From contig CAZIUB010000031.1 of the NCBI GenBank assembly GCA_964542425.1, positions 5,269 to 69,268 of the forward strand: DNA of 64,000 nucleotides, given 5' to 3'. Below are positions 17,506-25,960 of the stretch, piece after piece. Source of the DNA: Dongia_A sp964542425 (GTDB taxonomy: Bacteria > Pseudomonadota > Alphaproteobacteria > Dongiales > Dongiaceae). Numbering within the stretch: position 1 is the stretch's first letter; each line of letters starts with the position of its first letter. The translations under genes and the position numbers were made by a program. The notes under the pieces are model-generated. The model saw only the letters and a program-made list of their open reading frames with translations. It was not told the origin of the DNA and did no database searches.

Positions 17506-18951
17506 ATGACAGAATCCAATCCCAGCGAGCAACCGGCGCCGCCGGCGCACAATCTCGTCGAATTCTCCGTGAGCGAGCTCTCGGCGGCGATCAAGCGGAC
17601 GCTCGAATCCGGCTTCGAGCGGGTGCGGGTGCGGGGCGAGATTTCCGGCTTCAAGCGCGCCGCCTCCGGCCACCTCTACATGCAATTGAAGGACGAGAAC
17701 GCCGCCCTGAAGGCGGTGTGCTGGAAGGGCCTGGCCGGGCGCTTGGGGCTCAAGCCCGAGGACGGCATGGAGGTGGTAGCCACGGGGCGCGTGACCTCTT
17801 ACGCGGAGCGTTCGGAATACCAATTGGTGATCGAGCGCCTGGAATTGGCCGGTGCCGGCGCCCTCCTCAAGATGCTGGAGGATCGCAAAAAACGGCTCGC
17901 CGCCGAGGGCCTGTTCGACGCCTCGCGCAAGCGCAAGCTGCCGCGGCTCCCCGAGATCATCGGCATCGTCACCTCGCCCACGGGTGCCGTCATCAGGGAC
18001 ATCCTGCATCGCTTGGCCGACCGCTTCCCGCGCCATGTCCTGCTGTGGCCGGTCCTGGTCCAGGGCGAGGGCGCGGCCGATCAGGTCGCGGCCGCGATAA
18101 GGGGCTTCAACGCGCTGCCCGAGGGTGGCGCGGTGCCGCGGCCCGATCTCATCATCGTGGCCAGAGGCGGTGGCTCGCTCGAGGACCTGATGGCCTTCAA
18201 CGAGGAAATCGTGGTCCGCGCGGCCTCCGAGAGCCGCATTCCCCTGATCGCCGCGATCGGGCACGAGACCGACACCACGCTCATCGATTTCGCCGCCGAT
18301 CTGCGCGCGCCCACGCCAAGTGCCGCAGCCGAGATGGCGGTGCCGGTGCGCGCCGATCTGATCGCCGAGCTCGGGCAATTGGGGAGCCGCCTGGGCCGCG
18401 CCGCCTCGCGGTTCGTGACCGAGCGGCGCCTCGCGATCGAGGGCCTGGCACGAGGTCTGCCGGACCCCGAGCGCCTGCTCCAGGAACGCGCGCAATCCCT
18501 GGACCTTTGGATCGAGCGCTGGACCAATGCGGGCACCGGTTTTTTCCGCAAATCAAGGGACGCGATCGCGAGCCTGGCCGCGCGGCTGCGCACGCCGCGC
18601 GAGGTGCTGGCGCTGAAATCCGGCACGCTGGCGCAAGCGTGGGAAAGGCTGGTCGCCGCCATGCGTCTGGCGCTTTCCGCCAAGACAAGGCGCCTGGATC
18701 TGGGTGCCGCCGCCCTGAAGCCCCGGTTGATCGCCGATCTTCTCGACCGCCGGCGGGTGGGGCTCAATAACCTGATCGGGCTCCTCGATTCCTATTCCCA
18801 CGAGCAGGTGCTGAAGCGCGGCTTTGCCCTGGTCCGAGGCGCGATGGATGAGCCGCTCACGAGTGCCGCCGCGATCTCGCCCGGCCAGGTGCTCACCGTG
18901 CAATTCCACGACGGGCGCGTGGCCGCGCGCGCCCTGGACAAGAAGACGTGA
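17506..18951 (+). CDS. xseA: Exodeoxyribonuclease VII large subunit
   Basis: 481 residues. N-terminal OB fold (NLVEFSVSELSAAIKRTLE, VRVRGEISGFKRAASGHLYMQLKD), then the catalytic domain with IGIVTSPTGAVIRDILH, RGGGSLEDLMAFN and AIGHETDTTLIDFAAD, and a C-terminal coiled segment ending VLKRGFALVR. It degrades single-stranded DNA to oligonucleotides with the small subunit XseB. No xseB gene is in the window. The stop overlaps the GTG of the next gene by four bases. Confidence 0.96.
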   Translation: MTESNPSEQPAPPAHNLVEFSVSELSAAIKRTLESGFERVRVRGEISGFKRAASGHLYMQLKDENAALKAVCWKGLAGRLGLKPEDGMEVVATGRVTSYAERSEYQLVIERLELAGAGALLKMLEDRKKRLAAEGLFDASRKRKLPRLPEIIGIVTSPTGAVIRDILHRLADRFPRHVLLWPVLVQGEGAADQVAAAIRGFNALPEGGAVPRPDLIIVARGGGSLEDLMAFNEEIVVRAASESRIPLIAAIGHETDTTLIDFAADLRAPTPSAAAEMAVPVRADLIAELGQLGSRLGRAASRFVTERRLAIEGLARGLPDPERLLQERAQSLDLWIERWTNAGTGFFRKSRDAIASLAARLRTPREVLALKSGTLAQAWERLVAAMRLALSAKTRRLDLGAAALKPRLIADLLDRRRVGLNNLIGLLDSYSHEQVLKRGFALVRGAMDEPLTSAAAISPGQVLTVQFHDGRVAARALDKKT

Positions 18952-19778
18952 CGGGGTTTCGCTCGATCCTGGCGCTCGTCCTGGCGCTGTGGCCGGGCGG
19001 GGCTCTCGCCTTGGAACTCTCGGGCCAATTCATCGAGGGCGGGCTTGCCTTCGGCAGGGCCGAGCCCGGCACGCGTATTTTCCTCGGCACACGTTCGATC
19101 CGCGTCGCGCCCGACGGCGCCTTCGTCATCGGCTTCGGCCGGGGCGAACCCGACCAGGTCGAACTGACGGTGATCGGCGCCGACGATCGCGTGGAGCATC
19201 GCTGGCTCGCGATAGAATCCAGGGCCTATGACGTGCAGCGCATCGACCAGCTGGACCAGGCCAAGGTCACACCCAGCGAGGTAGACCAGGCGCGGATCGC
19301 GGCCGATCAGGAATTGATCAACCAGGCGCGGGCGCCGAACACGGACGCGCGCGATCTCTACCAGCCCTTCATCTGGCCGGCGCATGGACCGATCAGCGGC
19401 GTCTATGGGTCGCAGCGCATCTTGAATGGCGAGCCCCGCCAGCCGCATTACGGCGTCGATGTGGCGGCGCCGGAAGGCGATCCCGTGATCGCACCGGCGG
19501 GAGGCATCGTGCGCCTGGCCGAACCCGATCTTTTTCTGACCGGCGGCACAATCATTCTGGATCACGGGTTTGGAATCAACTCGACCTTCCTTCACATGCG
19601 GAAATTGCTGGTCAAAGTCGGCGATCGACTGGAGCAGGGCGATGCGATCGGCGAAATTGGGCAGACGGGCCGCGCCACTGGCCCGCATCTCCATTGGGGC
19701 TTGAATTGGGGCGAGGTGCGCCTCGACCCCGCCCTCCTGGTGCCCCCGATGGAATACCTGGTGCCCCCGGTGGAATAG
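18948..19778 (+). CDS. M23 family metallopeptidase, secreted
   Basis: 276 residues beginning at GTG 18948, overlapping the xseA stop by GTGA. Signal peptide (ILALVLALWPGGALAL), a beta-rich N-terminal domain, then a LytM/M23 domain. Zinc ligands can be seen: His167 and Asp171 in HYGVDVAAP, and His249 in GPHLHWGL, with His216 (FLHM) as a further catalytic residue. Probable periplasmic cell-wall endopeptidase. Translational coupling to xseA is common in alphaproteobacteria. Confidence 0.92.
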   Translation: MTGFRSILALVLALWPGGALALELSGQFIEGGLAFGRAEPGTRIFLGTRSIRVAPDGAFVIGFGRGEPDQVELTVIGADDRVEHRWLAIESRAYDVQRIDQLDQAKVTPSEVDQARIAADQELINQARAPNTDARDLYQPFIWPAHGPISGVYGSQRILNGEPRQPHYGVDVAAPEGDPVIAPAGGIVRLAEPDLFLTGGTIILDHGFGINSTFLHMRKLLVKVGDRLEQGDAIGEIGQTGRATGPHLHWGLNWGEVRLDPALLVPPMEYLVPPVE

Positions 19779-19793
19779 GCGGGGTCGGCGGCC

Positions 19794-20069
19794 TCAATCG
19801 CGTGCGGTGGTGGGATCGATCATCCGCCTCACCTCGTGGATGCGGCTCGCCGGAAATCCGGACAGTTGCGCGTGTTCGTGGATCGCTGCCTCGTCCTCGG
19901 CCAGGTAGATGCAGAAGGTGCGGTCGGCGGTGACGAAGGATTCCACCCATTGCACGCGCGGGCGCAACTTGGACAGCGCCTCGTTCGAAGTCGCGGCCGC
20001 GCCCTTCAATTGCTGCTGGTTGAGCCCGCCCACGCCCGGCAGGTCGCGCTCGATGACGTATTTCTTCAT
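19794..20069 (-). CDS. DUF4242 small protein
   Basis: 91 residues. MKKYVIERDLPGVGGL is the usual start of this family, followed by SNEAL, VQWVESFVTADRTFCIYLAEDEAAIHEHA and RIHEVRRMIDP. A Streptomyces relative (SCO4226) binds nickel; the physiological role is not settled. It lies convergent to the M23 gene and upstream of nothing obvious on its own strand; the PNPOx-like gene at 20142 precedes it by 72 bases and may share a transcript. Confidence 0.88.
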   Translation of the reverse strand: MKKYVIERDLPGVGGLNQQQLKGAAATSNEALSKLRPRVQWVESFVTADRTFCIYLAEDEAAIHEHAQLSGFPASRIHEVRRMIDPTTARD

Positions 20070-20141
20070 CCTATCCTCCCGTTTTTTCGCCACGGCAATG
20101 GCAAGAAAGGCGAAAAATTCTGCGCCCCATCGACGGAATAA

Positions 20142-20840
20142 TCAAGGCGCTCGTCTTGACCCGTCCGTGACCAGCGCATCGAGACGGGCCCCTGGCTTGA
20201 AGCGCTTCAAATGCTCCGGCAAGGGAACGCTGGGCCCAAGCCTCGGATCGGGCTCGATCGCGCCCATGACTTGGGCGATGGGGGCGACTCCTGCCCAGAT
20301 CGGCAACGCGTAATCTTCCTCGTCATCGACCGGGGGCTTGGCCCGAATTTTGGCCGAGGCCTCCTCGATCACCATGGAGATGACCAGGCTCGCCTTCAAT
20401 TCATGTTTGTTCATCGGGCGCAGGGTTTCGTTGCGGCCGGGCAGCACGCGCTCCAGGAAAAAGTCCATTTCGGCTGTCTTCTCGCCGGAATCGTTGATGG
20501 CGCGGCTTTGCCCAAAGGCCATCACCGCGCGGTAATTGATCGAATGATGGAAGCCCGATCGCGCCAGCACCAACCCATCCAGATGCGTGACGGTGGCGCA
20601 GACTGGAATGCCCTTGGCCTGTTCCATCAGCATCCGGCTCTTCGCCGAGCCGTGCCAATAGAGCGTGCGGCCCCGGCGCCAATAGGCGGTCGGCGTCACG
20701 AAAGGCTGGCCGTCGATGACATAGCCCAGATGCGCGATCAGGCCGGAATCGAGCACTTCGAAGATCGTCTTCTCGTCATAGGCGCCGCGTTCGTGCAGGC
20801 GCTTGACGCGGGAGCGTTTGGTGGGCTTGAAACTGTCCAT
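20142..20840 (-). CDS. Pyridoxamine 5'-phosphate oxidase-fold flavin-binding protein
   Basis: 232 residues. The PNPOx-like split barrel shows GLIAHLGYVIDGQPFVTPTAYWRRGRTLYWHGSAKSRM and CATVTHLDGLVLARSGFHHSINYRAVMAFG, typical of the family formerly annotated as 'FMN-binding negative transcriptional regulator-like / pyridoxamine oxidase family'. It is likely a flavin- or heme-binding reductase; the reaction is unknown. A double-hairpin repeat copy lies upstream, between it and the divergent C13-like peptidase gene. Confidence 0.87.
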   Translation of the reverse strand: MDSFKPTKRSRVKRLHERGAYDEKTIFEVLDSGLIAHLGYVIDGQPFVTPTAYWRRGRTLYWHGSAKSRMLMEQAKGIPVCATVTHLDGLVLARSGFHHSINYRAVMAFGQSRAINDSGEKTAEMDFFLERVLPGRNETLRPMNKHELKASLVISMVIEEASAKIRAKPPVDDEEDYALPIWAGVAPIAQVMGAIEPDPRLGPSVPLPEHLKRFKPGARLDALVTDGSRRAP

Positions 20841-20928
20841 GGCGGCGGGGCCTCAGCTGTCGGTCGCTTGCAAATGATCCGCCACTGAAGCCGATTTTGG
20901 CGGCGGGCGAAAGGGCGAAGATATCCGG

Positions 20929-21071
20929 TGCCCGCCGTCGCGGAGGGGTGATTCGAGCCATTTGACCGCGCACGTGCACGCCGGCGGGTACGATCGTAGA
21001 GGCGATGTGCGGCCCGACTTTCGTGGAACCATGGCTGCCGTTCATACATCGCCCTGCCTCGAAAGTTGGCG
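20929..21071 (-). repeat. Double-hairpin MITE-like element, copy 4
   Basis: About 143 bp in the orientation of copy 2, beginning TGCCCGCCGTCG and ending CGAAAGTTGGCG. It is the most diverged copy: the first hairpin arm has TGCCC for TACCC and several internal changes. Flanks are CCGG and CCAG. It lies between two divergent genes. Confidence 0.8.
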
Positions 21072-21123
21072 CCAGGTACAATCGCCTTGCGCTGGGCCGG
21101 CCTAATGTGCTGGGTTTGGTCGC

Positions 21124-21846
21124 ATGCGCTTGAGCTTGGCCCTCCTCGTCGTTCTTCTAGCCGCGCTTTGCCCCGGATGGGCGGGCGCGCAAGCGGCACC
21201 GCGCTGGAAAGCGGTCTTGGTGGCGGGCGACGATTCGATCGCGGTCTTCGACCACGCGATCGACCGCCTCGCGGCAATCCTTTGGGATCGCGGGGTGACC
21301 GAACAGCGCGGCCTCACCTCCGATTCTTATCTCGCCACGGCCGATCGGCCGATGGCGACCGCGCGCACGATCGAGGCGGCCTTGGCCGATCTCGCGATCG
21401 GCGGATTCGACCGGTGTCTTGTGTATCTGACCTCGCATGGCGATCGGGACGGATTGCTGCTCAAAGCCGAGGGTAGCCCGCCCCGGCGTCTCACGCCCAA
21501 CAAGCTGGGGCGATTGCTTGACCTCCATTGCGCGGAGAAGCCGACGGTGATCGTGGTTTCGGCCTGCCATTCGGGCGTGTTCATCGCCGGCGCCATCATG
21601 GCGCCCAATCGCGTGATCCTGACCGCCGCGCGCGACGACAAGACCTCGTTTGGCTGCGCGCCTAAGTTCGAACTTACCTATTTCGACGAATGCGTGATCG
21701 ATGCCTGGCCCAAGGCCCAAACCTGGCGCGATCTCTTTCGCCTGGCCGAATCCTGCATCCGCCGGCGCGAGGGCGAGAACGGCGTCGCCCCCTCGCTCCC
21801 CCAGGCCTACTTCGGCACGGATGTCCAGGACCTCAAGATGCCGTGA
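21124..21846 (+). CDS. Secreted C13/caspase-like cysteine peptidase
   Basis: 240 residues. A signal peptide (LSLALLVVLLAALCPGWAGAQA) precedes a single caspase-hemoglobinase fold. The catalytic dyad is visible: His105 in YLTSHGDRDGLLL and Cys148 in VVSACHSGVFI, each after a hydrophobic beta strand, matching Pfam-type Peptidase_C13 (legumain/GPI-transamidase clan). Predicted periplasmic or lipobox-free secreted. Substrate unknown. The cupin gene follows on the same strand with a 49-base gap. Confidence 0.88.
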   Translation: MRLSLALLVVLLAALCPGWAGAQAAPRWKAVLVAGDDSIAVFDHAIDRLAAILWDRGVTEQRGLTSDSYLATADRPMATARTIEAALADLAIGGFDRCLVYLTSHGDRDGLLLKAEGSPPRRLTPNKLGRLLDLHCAEKPTVIVVSACHSGVFIAGAIMAPNRVILTAARDDKTSFGCAPKFELTYFDECVIDAWPKAQTWRDLFRLAESCIRRREGENGVAPSLPQAYFGTDVQDLKMP

Positions 21847-21895
21847 AGGCGCGCGCGATCCGTCGCCAGAATTTCCAACACCGGGAGAGAAATTC

Positions 21896-22393
21896 ATGAC
21901 CGACAAACAATCGCCGACGAACATCGAGGGCGCGCACGAGCCCTTCGCCATCGAGGATGTCGACTGGGTGGAATGGTCGAGAGGCGCGAAGCTGGGTGCC
22001 CGCTATCGCCGATTGGGCCGGTTCGGCGGCGGCTCGCATGTAGGCGTGGAACTGGAGGAGTTGGCGCCGGGCAAGCAATCCAATCTCGTGCATTATCACC
22101 TGCTGGAGGAGGAGCATGTGCTGGTCCTGGAGGGCGAGGCGACACTCATCCTGGGCGGGCGCGAGTACAGGCTCTTGGCCGGGCATTACGTGTGCTTTCC
22201 GGCCGGCCAGAAGGCCGGCCACGCACTCGCAAACAGGAGCGAGAAGCCTTGCCGCTATCTGGTGATCGGCGAGAACAACCCCAACGAAGTCGTCGTCTAT
22301 CCCGAAACGGGGCGCGTGGGCGTGCGCGCGCTGGGCGTGGGCGAGGGCTTCCGCCTCTCGGCCAAGATGGATTACTGGGAGGGCGTGGAGTAG
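21896..22393 (+). CDS. Cupin-domain protein
   Basis: 165 residues. The conserved cupin motif 1 is HYHLLEEEHVLVLEGEATL (metal-binding His-His-Glu), and motif 2 follows in HYVCFPAGQKAGHAL. Relatives include uncharacterised cupins annotated as 'cupin domain-containing, GDS-like'. A GGGAGAG ribosome-binding site fixes ATG 21896. A hairpin with a T-run after the stop probably ends the transcript. Confidence 0.9.
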   Translation: MTDKQSPTNIEGAHEPFAIEDVDWVEWSRGAKLGARYRRLGRFGGGSHVGVELEELAPGKQSNLVHYHLLEEEHVLVLEGEATLILGGREYRLLAGHYVCFPAGQKAGHALANRSEKPCRYLVIGENNPNEVVVYPETGRVGVRALGVGEGFRLSAKMDYWEGVE

Positions 22394-22444
22394 AGAGCAT
22401 CGGATTGACGACTCGCTCGTCGCGGCTGAGCGGCGCGCATGCGA

Positions 22445-22483
22445 AAATTGGCGCGGAATTCCCGCGACCAATTTCAATTTTTT
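22445..22483 (+). terminator. Probable rho-independent terminator after the cupin gene
   Basis: AAATTGG-CGCGG (22445-22456) pairs with CCGCG-A-CCAATTT (22462-22474), one bulged A, 5-base loop AATTC, followed by CAATTTTTTG. The stem and the T-run fit an intrinsic terminator for the plus-strand cupin transcript. Confidence 0.65.
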
Positions 22484-22791
22484 GTCGCCATGCCCGGCCT
22501 TGAGCAACGGCTGTCCGGTTTGGGAATCGAGGGTAACAATGCTTCGTTTCGGGCGGTCAATTGATTCTTTGTCGTCATTGCCGGGCCAGAGCCAACGGGA
22601 CGGCGCGGAGCGCCGCCCGATGACAGGCTCCGCGACGAGACCCGGTAATCCATGGTGCAGGCGGAAAAATGGATCGCCGTGTCGAGCGCGGGCGATGAGG
22701 GGGGAGTATGGAATTGTGTTCCGAAAACCTAGACCGGACAGCCGTGGCCTTGAGGCCCAAGCATCCATCCGTCTCCAAATCGGGCACGATC
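22484..22791. other. Intergenic region between cupin and antitoxin genes
   Basis: About 300 bases. It holds repetitive-looking fragments of the kind 'GTCGYCATGCCCGGCC' (22484, 22572) and a GGCGC/GCGCC mini-hairpin at about 22605, typical of degenerate alphaproteobacterial intergenic repeats. An ATG at 22708 with GAGGGGGGAGT just before it opens the frame that becomes the antitoxin; no other gene was seen. Confidence 0.45.
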
Positions 22792-23247
22792 ATGAGTGAA
22801 ACCCTCACAATCTCGATCACCCAGGCAAGGGCCAAATGGTGGCCGCTGCTGGCCGATCTCGAATCCGGCCACTTACGCGAGATTGTCATCACCCTTAGGG
22901 GCAAGGCGGTCGCGTGCATGACCGCAATCAGACGCCCGAAAATCAGGCATGGCGTTCTGAACGGTAAGTATTGCGTCCCGGAGGACATCGACGGCGACAA
23001 CGAAGCGATGGCCGAGGAATTGGAGAGGCCGGGGACGATTCCACAATTGGGGATGTCACGAAATGGCAGTGATCTGACAGCGTTCCATGCCGGGCTCGGC
23101 GCAAGACGCCCCCGAACGTGTCGTGCATATGTGCGCCAAGGCGTAGGCAATTTCGCGGCAAACCCATTGAGCTGGCCTCGCTTGTTTGGACAGCGAACGG
23201 GTCGAAGCGATTGGCATCGTTTCGGTCAGAGCTTCGGCAACTCGTAG
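22792..23247 (+). CDS. Orphan Phd/YefM-type antitoxin with long tail
   Basis: 151 residues from ATG 22792. MSETLTISITQARAKWWPLLADLESGHL and the following ITLRGKAVACM match the Phd DNA-binding domain, and RHGVLNGKYCVPEDIDGDNE is the usual toxin-neutralising tail of this type. Normal antitoxins stop near there (about 85 residues); this frame continues ~65 residues of low-complexity sequence to 23247. No PIN or Doc toxin follows. A strong ribosome-binding site sits before the in-frame ATG 22708, so the translated form may be 179 residues. The 3' end overlaps the convergent isomerase gene. Confidence 0.7.
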   Translation: MSETLTISITQARAKWWPLLADLESGHLREIVITLRGKAVACMTAIRRPKIRHGVLNGKYCVPEDIDGDNEAMAEELERPGTIPQLGMSRNGSDLTAFHAGLGARRPRTCRAYVRQGVGNFAANPLSWPRLFGQRTGRSDWHRFGQSFGNS

Positions 23248-24188
23248 CTCGCCGGCTCGACCAAGTACACATGGCGAAGCAGTTGGACCGACTTGCGGAT
23301 CCCCTCCATTGGCGAAAGCGCCATGTCCTCATGCTCGATCGAAAGGACGCCGTCATAGCCGACACGGCGAAGGGCCAGGCAGAATGACCGCCAGAAATCC
23401 TCACCATGGCCATAGCCGAGCGTGACGTAGTTCCACGACCGCTCGGCTGCTTGGGCATTGGGCCGGGTCTCGATGCGGCTGTTCAGGGCGACGTTGCGAG
23501 GTTCGATGCGGGTGTCCTTGGCATGCACATGGAAGATCGCCGGTCCGAGCGCCTCGATCGCTGCGATCGGATCGGCTCCCATCCACATGAGATGGCTGGG
23601 GTCGAAATTGACACCCACCACCTCGCCGCAGGCCTCGCGCAGGCGCATCAGCGTCGCCACGTTGTAGACGTTCTGGCCGCCATGGAGCTCCAGGCAAAGA
23701 TGGTTGATTCCCTTCTTCTTGGCGAAGCCGACGAGGTCGCGCCAATAGGGAATCAGCACCTTGTTCCATTGCCATTCCAGGATCTCCGTTGCCTCCGGCG
23801 GCCAGGCCACGGTGATCCAGTTCGGGTGCTTGTCTCCGGGTCCGCCGGGGCAGCCGGACATGAGCACGACCCGGTCGACGCCGAGCCGTGGCGCCAATTC
23901 GATGGTCTTGCGGATGACCCTGTCATGCTCTCGTCCGCTGCGTCCGGGGTGAAGTGAATTGCCGTTGCAGGTGAGGGCACTGATCGACAGCCCACGCCCG
24001 GCGACCTTGGCTTTGAATTGATCCCGCGCCGGTTTGCTTTTCAGCAACGAGTCGATGTCGATGTGCGGCGCGTTCGACCAATTGCCGGTCGCAAATTCCA
24101 CGCAGTCGAGGCCGAGTGCCACGGATGCATCCAGCACGCCATCGAGACTGAGCGACCCCAGGCTGTCCGTCACCATTCCGATTTTCAT
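23226..24188 (-). CDS. Sugar phosphate isomerase/epimerase (TIM barrel, AP endonuclease 2 fold)
   Basis: 320 residues. Metal ligands of the family can be read: Glu in CLELHGGQNVYN, Asp in VNFDPSHLMWMGADP, His in FHVHAKDTRI and Glu in LSIEHEDMAL. Likely a cytoplasmic isomerase or epimerase of the IolE/IolI/xylose-isomerase-like group. It is the last gene of an eight-gene minus-strand carbohydrate operon; the Gfo/Idh dehydrogenase is the first, so together they could process the imported sugar or cyclitol. Confidence 0.92.
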   Translation of the reverse strand: MKIGMVTDSLGSLSLDGVLDASVALGLDCVEFATGNWSNAPHIDIDSLLKSKPARDQFKAKVAGRGLSISALTCNGNSLHPGRSGREHDRVIRKTIELAPRLGVDRVVLMSGCPGGPGDKHPNWITVAWPPEATEILEWQWNKVLIPYWRDLVGFAKKKGINHLCLELHGGQNVYNVATLMRLREACGEVVGVNFDPSHLMWMGADPIAAIEALGPAIFHVHAKDTRIEPRNVALNSRIETRPNAQAAERSWNYVTLGYGHGEDFWRSFCLALRRVGYDGVLSIEHEDMALSPMEGIRKSVQLLRHVYLVEPASYELPKL

Positions 24189-24209
24189 TTTTCCGTTGCC
24201 TTTTCGTGG

Positions 24210-25214
24210 CTATTCCGCGGGCTCACGGGTCAAGAAATAGAGGCTGCCGCCAAGCTCCGAGACAATGAGCTGCCGGTCGTCCCAGACCAGCACCGATACG
24301 GGGCGCGTCAGGCCATCGAGAATGATCTGGCGATCACCCGTTGCAGAGTTCAATCGGAGCAGCCGCCCGCTGCCGGCAGCCCAGGCGCTTGATTGATCGA
24401 AGGTGCCGTGTTCGAGGACCAGCATGTCGCCATTGGCATCGAAGACGACGTCGACCGGCGCGTTGAGATCGATGGCCTCGATCCGCGCGGATGGCGTCAC
24501 GCCTTCTTCCGGCAACGAGGCGATACGGCCGCTTCCCGCGATGAAGGGAAAGCCGCCAAACAAAGACACGTAGAGCCGGCCATCGCGCGCCGCGATGCCG
24601 GTCGGAACGGAGTCGAACTCGTGGCTCTGCTCTTCCGCGAACTCGGTCGGCGAGAGGGGCGTCAGCGCCGATCCGCTCGCGGTCAGGCGAGCAAAGGTGA
24701 AGAGGGTCTCCTTGGCGCCTCCGGGGGAAAGACGTTCCACGCTGTTCCGCGCCGCGTCGATCACGTAGATGAATTCGTCCGAAAGAACAAAGTCATACGG
24801 ATTCCAGAAGTCGTTTGAAATGACCTTGACAACGCCGGTCTCGTCAACCTCGAGGAGCGCGTGGTCAAAATCGTTTTCGTCGTTGTCGGCGGGCTTCCAA
24901 CCCTGGGCAACGATGTAGACCGAGCCGTGCCGGGCAACCCGGTAGGGTCCCGTCGGGTCGCCCATCACATCCGCGCCATGAGGCAGCATTGGGCCAAAGG
25001 CGGCGATCGGGCCATCCGCGCCGCGCCGGTAGAGCCGGCCATCGGCAAGGTCGGTGATGAGAAGCGCATCGCCATCCCGCGCCAGACCGGCGAAGATTGC
25101 GCCTGGCTTTCGCACGACCTCGACCGAATAGCCTGGCCCGGCCACAGGGTCGGAGGCAGCACATGGCGTCCATGACAACAAGGCAAGTGCCATCAATCCG
25201 GGGAGCGGACGCAT
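24210..25214 (-). CDS. Secreted beta-propeller, ScyD/ScyE-like
   Basis: 334 residues with a signal peptide (MRPLPGLMALALLSWTPCAA) and a repeated propeller pattern, for example GLARDGDALLITDLADGRLYR, VPTGIAARDGRLYVSLFGGFP and PVDVVFDANGDMLVLEHG. ScyD/ScyE family proteins in other bacteria have no established enzymatic role. The first 22 bases overlap the preceding SUMF-like gene, so the two periplasmic proteins are translationally coupled. ATG 25214 was chosen because it begins the signal peptide. Confidence 0.87.
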   Translation of the reverse strand: MRPLPGLMALALLSWTPCAASDPVAGPGYSVEVVRKPGAIFAGLARDGDALLITDLADGRLYRRGADGPIAAFGPMLPHGADVMGDPTGPYRVARHGSVYIVAQGWKPADNDENDFDHALLEVDETGVVKVISNDFWNPYDFVLSDEFIYVIDAARNSVERLSPGGAKETLFTFARLTASGSALTPLSPTEFAEEQSHEFDSVPTGIAARDGRLYVSLFGGFPFIAGSGRIASLPEEGVTPSARIEAIDLNAPVDVVFDANGDMLVLEHGTFDQSSAWAAGSGRLLRLNSATGDRQIILDGLTRPVSVLVWDDRQLIVSELGGSLYFLTREPAE

Positions 25215-25960
25215 CTGAAACCGCCATTGGCCGCGAAACGGAAATCGGGATCGTAAGCGAGCCGGTAGGTTGTGGTAAGATGGCTGGGATCGCTGTTCCA
25301 GGCGCCGCCGCGAAGGACGCGATACTTCCCGGCGATATCGGGCGGCGCCTCGCCTACATAGGGCGCATAGAGGTCCCGCGTCCACTCCCACACATTGCCG
25401 ACGAGATTGAGGATGCCCTCCGCGCTTGCTCCCGCCGGAAATGCGTTGGCGGGCGCGGTCATGGCGTAGCCGTCGCTGTCGTCGCCGCCGCAGCATTGGT
25501 CGCTGCCGTGATTGGCGCGCATGGCATCCACGCTCGCCTCACCCCAGGGAAACGGCGCACCGTCCGGCCCTCGCGCCGCTCGCTCATACTCTTGCTCCGA
25601 AGGTACTTTCAGGCCGTAATAGCTGCAGAACGCGGCAACATCGGAAAAGCTGACACTGACGACCGGCCGCTCATCGAGGCCGAGGAACGGGTGCTCGCCA
25701 TAGAAGGCGGAGCGGTGACCGGTCGCGTCCACGAAGCGTTGGTATTGGGTGTTGGTGATCTCCGTTCTGTTCATGGCGAATGGCTTGCCTTCGATTACGC
25801 GGGATGGCCGTTCGTTCTCATTGCCGGTGTCGCTGCCGAAAACGAAGGGACCCGCCGGAATCGCAATCAATGGGTTGCCCACAATTGGATCGTCGCTGGC
25901 CGCGGCGCCCGTGACAAGGGTGGCGGCGACCAGGCCGGCGAGCATTCTAGAAATCGACAC
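25193..25960 (-). CDS. Periplasmic formylglycine-generating-enzyme-like (SUMF1 fold) protein
   Basis: 255 residues with signal peptide (MLAGLVAATLVTGAAASD). SUMF/FGE blocks: PAGPFVFGSD, MNRTEITNTQYQRFVDATGH, VPSEQEYERAARG, GNVWEWTRDLY, RVLRGGAWNSDP and GGFRCVRSPD. True FGE enzymes need two cysteines near the RGGSxxC segment to bind copper; here that segment is RGGAWNSDPSHLTTTYR with none, so formylglycine formation is unlikely. A CC pair occurs in GSDQCCGGDDSDG, an unusual insertion. It overlaps both neighbours (22 and 14 bases) in the sugar-uptake operon. Confidence 0.88.
   Translation of the reverse strand: MSISRMLAGLVAATLVTGAAASDDPIVGNPLIAIPAGPFVFGSDTGNENERPSRVIEGKPFAMNRTEITNTQYQRFVDATGHRSAFYGEHPFLGLDERPVVSVSFSDVAAFCSYYGLKVPSEQEYERAARGPDGAPFPWGEASVDAMRANHGSDQCCGGDDSDGYAMTAPANAFPAGASAEGILNLVGNVWEWTRDLYAPYVGEAPPDIAGKYRVLRGGAWNSDPSHLTTTYRLAYDPDFRFAANGGFRCVRSPD

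Noticed and set aside
25193..25960. True sulfatase-activating formylglycine-generating enzyme
   Set aside because: The two active-site cysteines are missing and no sulfatase gene is nearby; kept as SUMF-like only.
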